Part shown: one piece after another, positions 11,192-21,208 of the stretch
Position numbering within the stretch: position 1 is the first letter of the stretch
Layout of the letters: the number at the start of each line of letters is the position of its first letter
Assembly (NCBI GenBank): GCA_030847615.1
Contig: JAUMIR010000002.1
Location: 115,018,309 to 115,082,308, forward strand
DNA from: Gambelia wislizenii
Taxonomy: Eukaryota; Chordata; Lepidosauria; Squamata; Crotaphytidae
DNA length: 64,000 nucleotides
Reading direction: 5' to 3'
The notes under the pieces: generated by a model
What the model saw: the letters and a program-made list of their open reading frames with translations, nothing else
Databases searched by the model: none
Told to the model about the DNA's origin: nothing
Translations under genes and position numbers: made by a program

Positions 11192-11295
11192 AGAAATAAA
11201 GTCTTCCAGAACACGGCCTCACAGCCTGGAAAAAAACCAAGGAAAATCTATGGATGCTGGCCGTGAAAGCCTTCAACTTCAAATAGCAAAGTGTG

Positions 11296-11600
11296 CCATT
11301 GTGGACAACACCCTGCCACTCTCTCTGTCAGCATGCCCCCAGATTCGACTTCAGTGCCACTCTCGGACTTCCATCTGAGTTCTTCTCTGCTCTTCAGGAC
11401 TGGTAACTATTGTCCTATTTCCCAGATCTATACCTCTATCCAACTTTCTGCCTTAAACTCTTTGTTAGCCTTGTGTGGTTCTTGTGAGTGTGTTTTGCAT
11501 GTGTGAGTACCTTCCATGTTATTTTCTAATAAAAACATTTTATTTCACTTTAACTGGAGTCCTCTGTAGTTAGTACTGGTATAGGGAGTCCCGGGGCCTG
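11296..11600 (+). mobile_element. Partial LTR (family A), 3' portion
   Basis: The segment with AATAAAAACATTTTATTTCAC followed by GAGTCCTCTGTAGTTAGTACTGG resembles the region after the polyadenylation signal in the LTRs at 23074 and 28526 (GAGTCTCCTCTGTTACTACTACC). The 5' half is missing or too diverged to place. Confidence 0.5.
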
Positions 11601-11737
11601 TTTACACTGCAAACAAAAACAAAAACAAAAACACCTGAGAAGAATTTGTGTCAAACTCTATTTGTTTACATACATAACGGCCTATTCGGAAGGAGGGGTG
11701 GCAAAAAACCCAGTTAACCTGTGACTTTCCATCCCTC

Positions 11738-12675
11738 TATTTTTCCAGGGACTTTTTGGAAAGTCCAGGACAACCCGTGCTATTGGTTGTCTGAACAATC
11801 AGGAAGCATCCCAGAAAATGGGATGATTTTTCTGATTGGTCAGACATTGGAGGGGGTGGGCCTTGCAATTCTTCATCCGCCATTTTGGTATGGCCCTCCA
11901 AAGTAGCCAGTTGAGAGCCAGGCGAGGTCTCTCCCCTCCCCCACCCTTTCTCCTGGCTCAGCGCTGGCTGCAGAGGCTTCTTCCACAAAGGGACCGTTTC
12001 CTCAGTGAAAGTAGTCAGCAGTGAGGTGGGTGAGTGCCGAGCAGGCCAGCCACCGCCCCCTGACCCCATGTGGCTACTCACTCCTGTCCTTGCTGCTACA
12101 CAGGGTGGGGGATGGCTTCTCCAGTATTGTCAGTCATGGAGAACCCCACACCCACCCCTCACAGCTGCTCCCTCACTACTGCGTGAGGCAGGTGCGGGGC
12201 TTCTCCGTAGAGGCTGCCTCTCCCTCCTTCCTCCCCCTTCTATTCCTCATTCGCAGCTAGCGAACGGGAAACAGAAGGGGAGGAATGGAGGAAGAGGCAG
12301 CAGCGGAGGACAAGCAAATGATGGGACTGTCAGTCCCATCACCGCCTGTCCTCCGCTGTAGCCTCTTCCTCCATTTTGCTCCCCTTCTCTTCCCTGTTTG
12401 CTGGGAGGAAGGAGGGAGAGGCAGTAGTGGGGGAAAGGGTGGGCAACGGGACATACAAAAATGGTGGTTTCAGAATTGCCAGGCTTCCCTTGCAAGTCCG
12501 CCCCCTCCGAAGTCAGACCAATCAAAATTCATCTCTGCTGTGTGCCCCTTTCCTGGGATGCAGGTATGCATAAATAACAAATCAAAACCCCCAAGACTTC
12601 TACTACCAGTGACAAATTGCGGGAACAGTGAGGGACAGATTCGAGACCACAATTTCTCGAATCTCCCTGGTATAA
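11738..12675. mobile_element. About 0.9-kb inverted-repeat DNA element with promoter-like termini
   Basis: Both ends carry the same ordered blocks in inverted orientation: CATCCCAG, a GATTGGTC CCAAT box, GGAGGGGGTGGG or GGAGGGGGCGGAC, then CCGCCATTTTGG or CCACCATTTTTG. The outer edges share a CCAGGGA phrase. The interior is GC-rich with open but low-complexity frames and a nested 140-bp palindrome. No transposase is present. Exact ends and target duplication could not be fixed. Confidence 0.6.
12262..12401. repeat. Nested 140-bp palindrome
   Basis: The arm with ATGGAGGAAGAGGC and AGCGGAGGACA is mirrored by TGTCCTCCGCT and GCCTCTTCCTCCAT around a centre at about 12330 (GGGACTG/CAGTCCC). A handful of mismatches separate the arms. 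Confidence 0.85.
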
Positions 12676-12692
12676 AAACCTCTGTGTAACTT

Positions 12693-12965
12693 AGCCCCTG
12701 GTAGTGCAGTGGTTAAATGCCAGCACTGCAAGTCACCTCATTGCAAGTTCAATTCCAGAGGGCTCCAAGGTTCACCCAGCCTTCCATCCTTTTTAGGTTG
12801 GTAAAATGAGTACCAGGCTTATGGAGGCAATTAACTAACACACTTTGGAAACTGCTTAATATGTTGTAGATGTGTAAATTGCTATTCCTTAAAACAATTT
12901 GTAAGCTGCTCTGATAGCCTTTGTGGCTGAAGAGTAGGGTATAAATACCTAATTTTAAAAATTAT
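12693..12965 (+). mobile_element. tRNA-derived SINE (family 1)
   Basis: The head has an A-box-like TAGTGCAGTGGTTAAATG and a B-box-like GCAAGTTCAATTCC. The body has the shared phrase TTGGTAAAATGAGTACC. The tail AGCTGCTCTGATAGCC...GGGTATAAATA matches the copies at 28795 and 32138. Confidence 0.8.
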
Positions 12966-13221
12966 ACCTAGATGCAAAGGTCCCAAAGTTACCTGGCCTC
13001 TTGCAGCCTTCCATTTGAGCTATAATAATTTCCCACGCTGATAATCAATCACAGCTGGGCTCCCTTGGACCCCAGCTCTTTGGGTAACACGGGGATGACC
13101 TGTATAAGTCCTTTTGCAAGGTCTGAACCTTGCATCTCTAATGAGAAGGTCAAGGGTGTTTCATGATGTTACTGCTTTATAGTGAGGGATATTATCTCTA
13201 ATGTGGATTAAAGCAGTTTGT

Positions 13222-13234
13222 ATACCAAGGCACC
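13222..13234. repeat. Target-site duplication, left copy (LINE at 13235)
   Basis: ATACCAAGGCACC here is repeated exactly at 17203-17215, bracketing the LINE. Confidence 0.9.
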
Positions 13235-14032
13235 CCTCTCCATTGACGCCCCCTTGTCGTGGGAGAGAGTCTTGCGTACCCTAATGATGTTTTGAGCTAT
13301 GCTGGCGGTGGCATAATAGCCACCGGTAGGGTCTCCCATGCCAGACAGGTCAAAACCGAAGGGTCTGACAAAGAGCATCAAAGGGCAGGATGGGCTCTCT
13401 AGCCTTGTGGCAACCGTCCTAGGAGAAGGAAAACTCCAATCCCAAACCCGGGCAGATGGTGCTCGTCCAACCCTGTAAGGTCAACCATCTAAGAGAAGGA
13501 AACTCTAATCAAACCTACGGCCCGAGGACCTCACTGCCACGTCCATGCTTGCAAGGCCACGGCAGATGAATCTCTGGTTTAAAGGGTGAGGCCAGTTCTG
13601 TGCACGCTGCGCTCCACCAGAAAAATCCATTGCACAGGCTCGAAGGACAAATCCATTTCCAAAAAAGCCCTGTAGCGACTGGCGAGGGACGAAACCGACA
13701 GGTGTAAAGATGCACTGGAAGCCGCAGCCCCAACCCTGCATGCAGGCGGTTCAGGACATTGGTCGCTCAAGCCTGACCCGGGAGATGACAGTCTTGTTCA
13801 GCAGCATTCTGAACGACCAAGCAGCCTTTTTTAAGGAGAGCACTGCTTGCTCCATATGGAGAGGGGCCTAGAAAAGGTGGCCTAAAGAAAGCTCATCCCC
13901 AACTACCTGGTTGGCTAGCCGCGGCCAACGGGAATCTTCTGATGCGGTCAAACCAAGGCAAAGAAACAAAGGCACACACCGGCCTCCAAAGGTGTAAATA
14001 AACTGACACTTGCATGCTGGAACATCAGAACC

Positions 14033-15814
14033 ATGCAAGACTCTGAAGATAGTGGACGGCCTGAGTGTCATTCTTCCCTAATAGCCCTTGAACTATCACA
14101 GCTTAATATTGACATCGCTGCTCTTAGTGAAGTTCGCTTCCATGAGGAAGGCAGCCTTAAAGAACATGGCGCTGGCTACACACTTTACTGGTCTGGCAAA
14201 CCCAAAACCGAAAAACATCTGTCAGGAGTAGGCTTTATGATTAAAAACTCCATTGCCTCCAAACTCGAAACCTTGCCAACAGGACACTCTGATCGCATTA
14301 TTTCCTTACGCCTCCCACATGTTGTTCTCTTTAGTATATATGCCCCAACTATGCAAGCCGACCCTGTAGAGAAAGACAAATTCTACACAGACCTACGCCA
14401 ACTCATACAAAAAGTCCCTGTAGAAGATAAAATTATTATCCTTGGTGACTTCAATGCCAGAGTAGGAAAGAACTCCGAAGCCTGGAAAGGTGTCTTAGGC
14501 AAGCATGGTGTTGGAAATTGCAATGATAACGGACGCCTCCTGCTAGAGTTCTGTGCAGAACAACAGCTGACTCTTACAAACACAATCTTTCAGCAGAAAG
14601 ATAGCTTGAAGACAACCTGGATGCATCCCCGATCCAAACATTGGCACCTCATTGACTACGTTCTAGTCCGTCAGAGAGACATTCGTGATGTCCGTCATAC
14701 CCAAGTGATGCCCAGTGCAGAATGCCAAACAGATCATCGCCTTGTCAGATGTAAACTAAATCTTCATCTTAAGTTCAAACCTAAGAGGGGTGGCATCTTA
14801 AAGAAGAGACTCCAAGTCAACAATCTTCAACAAGCTACCATGAGAGACAACTTCCAGGCAAATCTACAAACGAAACTTGAAGACCATCCTACAGATCCTT
14901 CTCCTACAGTGCTTTGGCAACATATCAAAAACAGTATCCTCCAGTCTTCAGAAGAATCCCTTGGCTTCTCCCACAAGAAAAATCAAGACTGGTTTGATGA
15001 AAACAACCAAGAGATCCAGGAGCTGTTGGCAAGGAAGAGAGCTGCTCACCAGGCATACCTCACCCAGCCAACCTGTCATGTAAGAAAAGCAGCTTTCCGC
15101 CTCACATGTAGCAAACTACAACAAAAACTCCGAGACATGCAGAACAAGTGGTGGATCAATATAGCAGAAAAGACACAATGCTGTGCAGATCTGGGTGATC
15201 ATAGAGGATTTTATGAAGCTCTTAAAGCAGTGTTTGGACCTACTTATCAGGTCCAAAGCTCCTTATACAGTACAGATGGTCAAACATTAATTACTGATAA
15301 AGCCTCCATCCTAAATCGTTGGGCTGAACATTTTCAAAGTCTCTTTAGCGCCAACCGAGTAGTCCAAGCCTCAGCTATCCAATATATGATACAAAAACCA
15401 ATGAAAAATGAATTGGACATAGCTCCCACTTTGGAAGAGACCCTTAAGGCCATACAGCAGATGAAAAACGGCAAGGCAGCTGGGATTGATAGAATCCCAC
15501 CTGAAGTTTGGAAACACGGAGGTCATGCACTCCACGAAAAATTCCATGAATTCCTTGTGAATTGCTGGGGAAAAGGGGAACTGCCATCAGACCTCCGAGA
15601 TGCAGTCATCATCACCCTGTACAAGAAAAAAGGAGCAAAATCCGATTGCTCAAACTATCGAGGCATAACACTGCTCTCTATTGCTGGAAAAATCCTTGCA
15701 AGGATACTCCTGAACAGGCTAGTTCCTGCTATTGCAGAAGAACTTCTCCCTGAAAGCCAATGTGGCTTCAGAGCCAATAGGAGCACTACAGACATGGTAT
15801 TTGCCCTTAGGTAA
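14033..15814 (+). pseudogene. LINE ORF, first part: AP endonuclease and start of reverse transcriptase
   Basis: The frame is open from a stop near 13938; the first ATG is at 14033. Translation just before it (LACWNIRT) looks like the true endonuclease start with its catalytic Asn, so this ATG is probably not the native initiator. Visible motifs are ALSEVRF, ILGDFNARVG and TDHRLVR for the endonuclease, then KNGKAAGIDRIPPEVW and NYRGITLLS for the reverse transcriptase fingers. The frame ends at a TAA around 15812 immediately after FALR. The same frame continues beyond it with conserved sequence (FVDLTKAFDTV), so the stop is a premature nonsense mutation, not a natural end. Confidence 0.85.
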
Positions 15815-17171
15815 CTGCAAGAAAAATGTAGGGAGCAGAACAAGGGTCTCTATGTAACATTTGTCGACCTCACCAAAGCCTTCGACACTGTGAGTAGAAA
15901 AGGTCTGTGGCAGATCCTGGAAAGACTAGGATGTCCCCCCCAAATTCCTTAAAATGATTATCTTGCTACACGAGGGGCAGCGTGGTCAAGTCAGATATGG
16001 CGATGCTCTTTCAGAGCCCTTTCTAATAACTAATGGAGTGAAGCAAGGTTGTGTTCTTGCACCAACTTTATTTACAATCTTCTTTAGCACGATGCTCCAA
16101 AGGGCTATGGCAGAGCTTGAAGAAGACGACGGCATCTATATACGCTACCGTACTGATGGTAGCTTGTTTAACTTAAGCCGTCTGAGGGCTCACACTAAGA
16201 CTCTAAACTATCTAGTCCGTGAGCTGCTCTTCGCCGATGATGCTGCCCTTGTTGCCCACACAGAAGCAGCTCTGCGGCGCCTAACATCCTGCTTTGCAAC
16301 AGCTGCAGAGCTGAAGAAAACAGAAGTTCTTTACCAGCCTGCACCACAGGACGAACACCACCATCCCCACATTGCCGTCGGCAAATCAGTGCTCAAGTCC
16401 GTTCAGCAGTTCACCTACCTGGGAAGCATCATCTCCTCAGATGCCACGATTGACAAAGAGATCGATCACAGATTAGCAAAGGCACATAGTGCATTTGGAA
16501 GACTTCACAAAAGAGTCTGGAGCAATATACACCTGAGGCAAAGCACAAAAATCAGTGTGTATAGAGCCATCGTACTGTCTATCCTCCTTTATGGATCTGA
16601 AACATGGGTCACCTATCGCCACCACCTACGACTCCTTGAGCGCTTTCACCAGCGCTGTCTACGCACAATCCTAAATATACCCTGGACTGACTATGTGACG
16701 AATGTTGCTGTCCTTGAGCAAGCAGGGATCACCAGCATTGAGGCCATGATATTGCGAACACAGCTGCGCTGGGCAGGGCACGTTTCTAGGATGGAGGACC
16801 ATCGCCTCCCAAAAATACTACTCTACAGTGAACTCACCACGGGTCAGCGTAAGAGGGGCGCTCCAAAAAAGCGATACAAAGACTCCCTGAAACAACATCT
16901 CAGGCTTGGCCAAATTGATCACCAACAGTGGTCCGCCCTGGCCTCACATCGGGAGGCATGGAGACGCAATATCCACAATGCTGCAGCCTTATTTGAGAAC
17001 TCACGACGAACAAGTCTTGAAGAGAAACGACAACGCAGAAAGAATCACAACCCAAAAACATCACCCAAGGAGACCTTCTGCTGTGCTTTTTGCAACTGGA
17101 CTTGTTTATCTCGGATTGGCCTTTTTAGTCATCAGCGCGCTTGCAGAAAGCGCGGGATGAGTCCTTCCTGA
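15815..17171 (+). pseudogene. LINE ORF, second part: reverse transcriptase palm, thumb and zinc finger
   Basis: Directly after the nonsense codon the frame continues with motif A (VDLTKAFDT). It then shifts in a C homopolymer near 15936-15943. From 15954 the second frame carries NGVKQGCVLAPTLF (motif B), LLFADDAALV (motif C), FTYLGSIIS, LYGSETWV and LRWAGHVSRMEDH. It ends in the finger C-x2-C at CAFC with SHQRAC near 17086-17148. The element therefore carries just two disabling lesions, one nonsense and one single-base frameshift. Confidence 0.85.
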
Positions 17172-17202
17172 ATCTTCGTTTGCAAAGAAAAGCCAGAGAG
17201 AG

Positions 17203-17215
17203 ATACCAAGGCACC
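17203..17215. repeat. Target-site duplication, right copy
   Basis: Exact repeat of 13222-13234. Confidence 0.9.
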
Positions 17216-17236
17216 ACTTTTTTGAAAAAGGGGTTC

Positions 17237-17478
17237 TATATAGATTATTGTTGTTGGGTCTGACTTACAGCAACACTAAGGGAAATTACAGCAACACTAA
17301 GGGGTTTCTTGGCAAGATTTGTTTAGAGGAGGTTTGCCATTGATCTCCTCTGAGGCTGAGAGGGTATGATTTGCCCATGGAAACCAATGGGTTTCCATGC
17401 TTGAGCAAGGATTGAATCCCTGGTCTCCCACAGGCCTAGTCCAACACTCAAACCACTACACCATACTGGCTCTCTCCA
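17237..17478 (-). mobile_element. tRNA-derived SINE (family 2)
   Basis: On the minus strand the head reads GAGAGCCAGTATGGTGTAGTGG-like sequence with a B box GGGATTCAATCC-type block. The body has CAAATCATACCCTCTCAGCC and the tail ends near a TTGTTGTTG run. It matches the copies at 24805 and 39826. Confidence 0.8.
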
Positions 17479-17814
17479 TACCTTAGTAATGGCTTTTTAG
17501 AAAACATAATGGCAGCTCTTTTTTCCCTTTGGTATTAAAGCAAAAGAACAGCACTGAAAGAGTCTTCTGCTTTCCAACTATTTGTTAGCATAATATAAGG
17601 GATCCAGCTAGTGATGGTCCATTTTGTAGTTGAGAATGACATGGGGAACAAACAAGATAATTGTAACAAGATAATGTTTTTACTGATCTAATCTGTATCT
17701 ACAATGTTTCTAAATTACATCCATCATGACTTTCTCTTCTTTGCCCTTCTAGCATATGTGAGGTCCCCTTTTTGTTCTTCTAAAAATGCAGGTCATGTAA
17801 AAACCAACATGAAT

Positions 17815-17878
17815 ACACACACGTATATACACACACACTGTTTTTAGCACACACACACACACACATATACACACACTA
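17815..17878. repeat. CA-rich microsatellite
   Basis: ACACACAC and ATATACACAC runs at 17815-17835 and 17852-17875. Confidence 0.85.
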
Positions 17879-17920
17879 GAGCTAAAAGGCTAGTGTTCTT
17901 GGGAATAATTTTCAAATTGC

Positions 17921-18228
17921 TTGCTGTCAGTAATGGGCTTGATGAGGGTGAACAAACTGAAGCTTAATCCAGACAAAACAGAGGTGTTCTGTCAGTTGGA
18001 AAGCAGATCAGGGAATAGGGATTCAGCTTGTGCTGGATGGGTTCACACACTCTTCCTGAAATCTCAAATTCACAGCTTGGGGGTACCACTGGTCTTGAGT
18101 CTGAGCCTGGATACTCAGATTTCGGTAGTGACCTGGAGATTTAAAAACACACTTGCTGTGCTGGTTTGCTGGAGATTTCAGATTTGGCTATGGTGACACA
18201 CTCCTTTATTACATCCTGTTTGGATTAT
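17921..18228 (+). mobile_element. L2 LINE fragment, 5' part of a split copy
   Basis: Translation contains [15 protein letters not shown], the motif D region seen in the intact L2 at residue 730 or so of its protein, followed by a decayed thumb region. It breaks off near 18228, where CR1 sequence begins. The L2 resumes at 19836 with the next expected block (TGTAATGCACTCTGCATGGG). Confidence 0.75.
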
Positions 18229-19835
18229 TCCAGCTCAAAATAAGTAAAGAGGTAGTACAGGAATACCTTCTTAATCTAAATGAATTTAAATCTCCAGGAC
18301 CAGATGAACTACATCCAAGAGTATTAAAAGACCTGGCAAATATAACCTCAGAGCCATTGGCAACAATATTTGAGAACTCCTGGAGAACAGGAGAAGTCCC
18401 AGCAGACTGGAGGAGGGCAAACGTTGTTCCCATCTTCAAAAAAGGGAAAAAAGAGGATCCCAACAATTATCGTCCAGTTAGTCTGATATCAATACCAGGG
18501 AAGATTCTAGAGCAGATCATTAAACACAGAGTCTGTGAACATTTAGAAGGCAACGCCATAATCACAAAAAGTCAACATGGGTTTCAGAGAAACAAGTCAT
18601 GCCAGACTAATCTGATCTCTTTTTTTGATAAAGTTACCAGCTTGGTAGATGAAGGGAATGCTGTGGACATCACATACCTTGATTTCAGTAAGGCCTTTGA
18701 CAAGGTTCCCCATGACATTCTTGCAAACAAGCTTGTAAAATGTGGGCTAGACAAGTTAACTGTTCAATGGATTTGTAATTGGTTGACCGGCCGAACCCAA
18801 AGGGTGCTCAGCAGTGGCTCCTCTTCGTCTTGGAAAGATGTGACCAGTGGGGTGCCACAGGGTTCTGTCCTGGGCCCAGTGCTATTCAACATCTTTATCA
18901 ATGACTTGGATGAGGGAATTAGGGGCATACTTATCAAATTTGCAGATGACACCAAATTAGGAGGAGTAGCTAATACCCTAGAGGACAGGATCAAAATTCA
19001 GAATGACCTGGATAGACTGGAGAGCTGGGCCAAAGCTAACAAAATGAAATTCAATACGGAGAAATGTAAGGTACTGCACTTAGGGCGGAAAAATGAAATG
19101 CAGGGGTATAGGATGGGAGAGACCTGGCTGAATTAGACTGCGTGTGCGAAAGGGATCTAGGAGTCCTAGTAGACCACAAGTTGAACATGAGTCAACAGTG
19201 TGATGCGTCAGTTAAAAAGGCCAATGCGATTTTGGGCTGCATCAATAGAAATATAGTGTCTAGATCAAGGGAAGTAATAGTGCCACTCTATTCTGCCTTG
19301 GTCAGACCTCACTTAGAATACTGTGTCCAGTTCTGGGCACCACAATTAAAAAAGGATATTGACAAATTGGAGCGTGTCCAGAGAAGGGCAACTAAAATGG
19401 TGAAAGGTCTGGAAACAATGCCTTATGAGGAGAGACTTAGGGAGCTGGGTATGTTTAGCCTGGAAAAAAGATGGTTAAGAGGCGATATGATAGCCCTGTT
19501 TTAAGTATTTGAAGGGATGTCACACTGAGGATGGAGCAGGCTTGTTTTCTGCTGCTCCAGAGACTGGAACACGGAGCAATGGATGCAAGCTCCAGGAACA
19601 GAGATTCACCTCAACATTAGGAGGAACTTTCTGACAGTAAGAGCTGTTCGGCAGTGGAACACACTCCCTCGGAGCGTGGTGGGGTCTCCTTCCTTGGAGG
19701 TCTTTAAACAGAGGCTGGATTGCCATCTGCCGGGGATGCTTTGATCAAGATTTCCTGCGTGGCAGGGGGGTTGGACTGGATGGCCCTTGTGGTCTCTTCC
19801 AACTCTGCAATTCTATGATTCTATGATTCTATTGT
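18229..19835 (+). mobile_element. CR1 LINE, 5'-truncated, inserted into an L2
   Basis: Translation is clearly CR1 reverse transcriptase: [46 protein letters not shown] (motif A), [18 protein letters not shown] (motif B) and [10 protein letters not shown] (motif C). It is broken by a frame change at 19136 and again at about 19501. The 3' end carries the CR1-type ATTCTATG octamer repeat (19810-19833). No endonuclease is present, so the copy is 5'-truncated and dead. Confidence 0.9.
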
Positions 19836-20060
19836 AATGCACTCTGCATGGGGATGCCTTTGGAAAGTGTTTGGAAACTTTAGCAGGTCTAAAATGCTGC
19901 AGACTGCAGTCTGCAATCAGTTACAGGGAACACATAACTCCCTGTTGTAACAGCTCCACTGGCTACTGGTCCATTTCCAGGCAGAATTCAAAGTGTTAGT
20001 TATGACCGATAAAAGCTAATATAGCTTCTGACCACCATACCTGAAAGACCATTACCTTGT
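19836..20060 (+). mobile_element. L2 LINE fragment, 3' part of the split copy
   Basis: Continues the L2 homology interrupted at 18228, including the block equivalent to CTGGCTACTGGTCCATTTCC, and fades near 20060. Confidence 0.65.
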
Positions 20061-20702
20061 GTTCAATGGAAGGAACAGGCAGTTGTCCACATGTACATGC
20101 TCGGCTGTATTGGTATTGCATGTTGCACTCTCTGAGGCCAGAAATGAGGTACCAAGCCTTAAGCACATGCTTAGGCCCTCATTGTGACCTCAGAAAGTGA
20201 GACCCACAACACCACCAGTGGTGGTGGCCACTGATACAGCTGCATGTGTGCAGACAGCTGCCCGTTCCCACCATGGAACACTGTTTTTTCCTGCAGGACA
20301 CAGGTTTTCCAGGTGTTTTAAAAAGCCATTTAAGAGGGGTCCTACTGTAAATAATGAAGTCAGTTTATTGTACTCTCTCTTTTTGGGAGGAGAGGAAAAA
20401 ATGAGCTCTCAGGTTCAAGTGAAACAAATAAAAGGAAACAGTGTATTAAGTTCAATCACACCTGGCAGTTCCCCAAAGGATTCTTCACAGATTTAGCGAC
20501 ACTTGAGAAGTTCTCGACAAAACTCAACAGATTCCCAAACATTCAGTTAAACTGAAGAATCTAAATTTAAAGTTGTGATTCTTTGATTTCTATTTTATTG
20601 TCATGGAGACAATATTCTCTAGTGCTTTACATTTCAAATTTGTTTGTTGCTTTTGTAAATAAATAAATAAATAATCTCTTGTCATTTATTTAGTGAACTG
20701 CC
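20061..20702. other. No feature recognised
   Basis: Contains a short AAAT microsatellite near 20660. No coding or repeat call is supported. Confidence 0.5.
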
Positions 20703-20895
20703 CTAATTAAGATGGTGGGACTCTGGGAGACCAGGGTTCAGATTCCTGTTCAACAGTGGGAATCCTTTGGGCAAGTCATACTCTCTCAGCCTCAAAGGAA
20801 GGCAATGACAAATCACCTTTGAATATACTATGGCCAGGAAGCCCTACAATGTGGTTGATAAGCTACAGATGACTTGAAGCCACATAAGAACAACA
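20703..20895 (+). mobile_element. tRNA-derived SINE (family 2), partial
   Basis: Plus-strand copy with CTCTGGGAGACCAGGGTTCAG, CAAGTCATACTCTCTCAGCC and a tail ending GACTTGAAGCCACATAAGAAC. Confidence 0.7.
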
Positions 20896-21208
20896 GCCAT
20901 GTTCTCTGAGACTTTGTACACTTGTTGTGGTTACTCAAATGTGAGGAAAAGGCAACAATACAACACTTTGGAACTCTCTTTCTGTTGCTTCACATGTGCA
21001 AAAACTGAACTGTAGCGCTGAGAAAGCTTTGTTTTGTGGTTCAAAATAAGTTCTGAGAAAGGACAATCCACAATCTTTAGGCTACAGTAGTAGTAGTAGT
21101 AGTTGTGTGCCTTCAAGTAGTTTCTGACTTCTGGTGACCCTAAGGCAACCCCATCACACGGTTTTCTTGGCAAGATTTGTTCAGGAGGGACTTGCCTTTG
21201 CCTTCCTA

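Larger units (their letters stand above)
11044..11281. mobile_element. Hairpin retroposon copy A (Penelope-like derivative)
   Basis: A 238-bp element whose left arm is the reverse complement of its right arm. The right arm runs about 32 bases further (through GCTGGCCGTGAAAGCC to CTTCAACTTC). It is flanked by AATAGCAAAGTG at 11032-11043 and 11282-11293, a perfect 12-bp duplication. A long duplication points to target-primed reverse transcription, not cut-and-paste. Both arms contain a hammerhead-like core, listed separately. Penelope-like elements are known to have inverted terminal repeats and hammerhead motifs, which is the basis for the class call. Confidence 0.65.
13235..17202 (+). mobile_element. 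Near full-length APE-type LINE with C-terminal zinc finger, 3968 bp
   Basis: The element is bounded by a perfect 13-bp duplication. The 5' leader (13235-about 13990) contains no ATG-started long frame. It is followed by an AP-endonuclease/reverse-transcriptase frame broken twice, and a short 3' end closing AAGAAAAGCCAGAGAG with no poly-A. Truncated relatives sharing this 3' end are at 37827-38360 and 61199-61363. The protein style (WMHPRSKHWHLIDY; LRWAGHVSRMEDHRLPK; final C-x2-C...H-x4-C finger) is widespread in animal LINEs. I could not decide between RTE-like and Ingi/Vingi-like clades. Confidence 0.85.

Noticed and set aside
11044..11281. Hairpin copies as Harbinger or hAT MITEs
   Set aside because: The 12- and 14-bp duplications and unequal arm ends are wrong for cut-and-paste families with 3- or 8-bp duplications.
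12005..12689. Frames of 118-134 codons in the 11738 element as a transposase
   Set aside because: Sequence is a mirror-image palindrome, so both strands are open; no DDE or other transposase motif.
12693..12770. Functional tRNA gene
   Set aside because: A- and B-box words are present but no cloverleaf can close; it is the head of a SINE with many relatives in the window.
18153..19136. 327-codon plus-strand frame as one protein
   Set aside because: The first part derives from L2 debris and the rest from CR1 reverse transcriptase; the fusion results from nested insertion.
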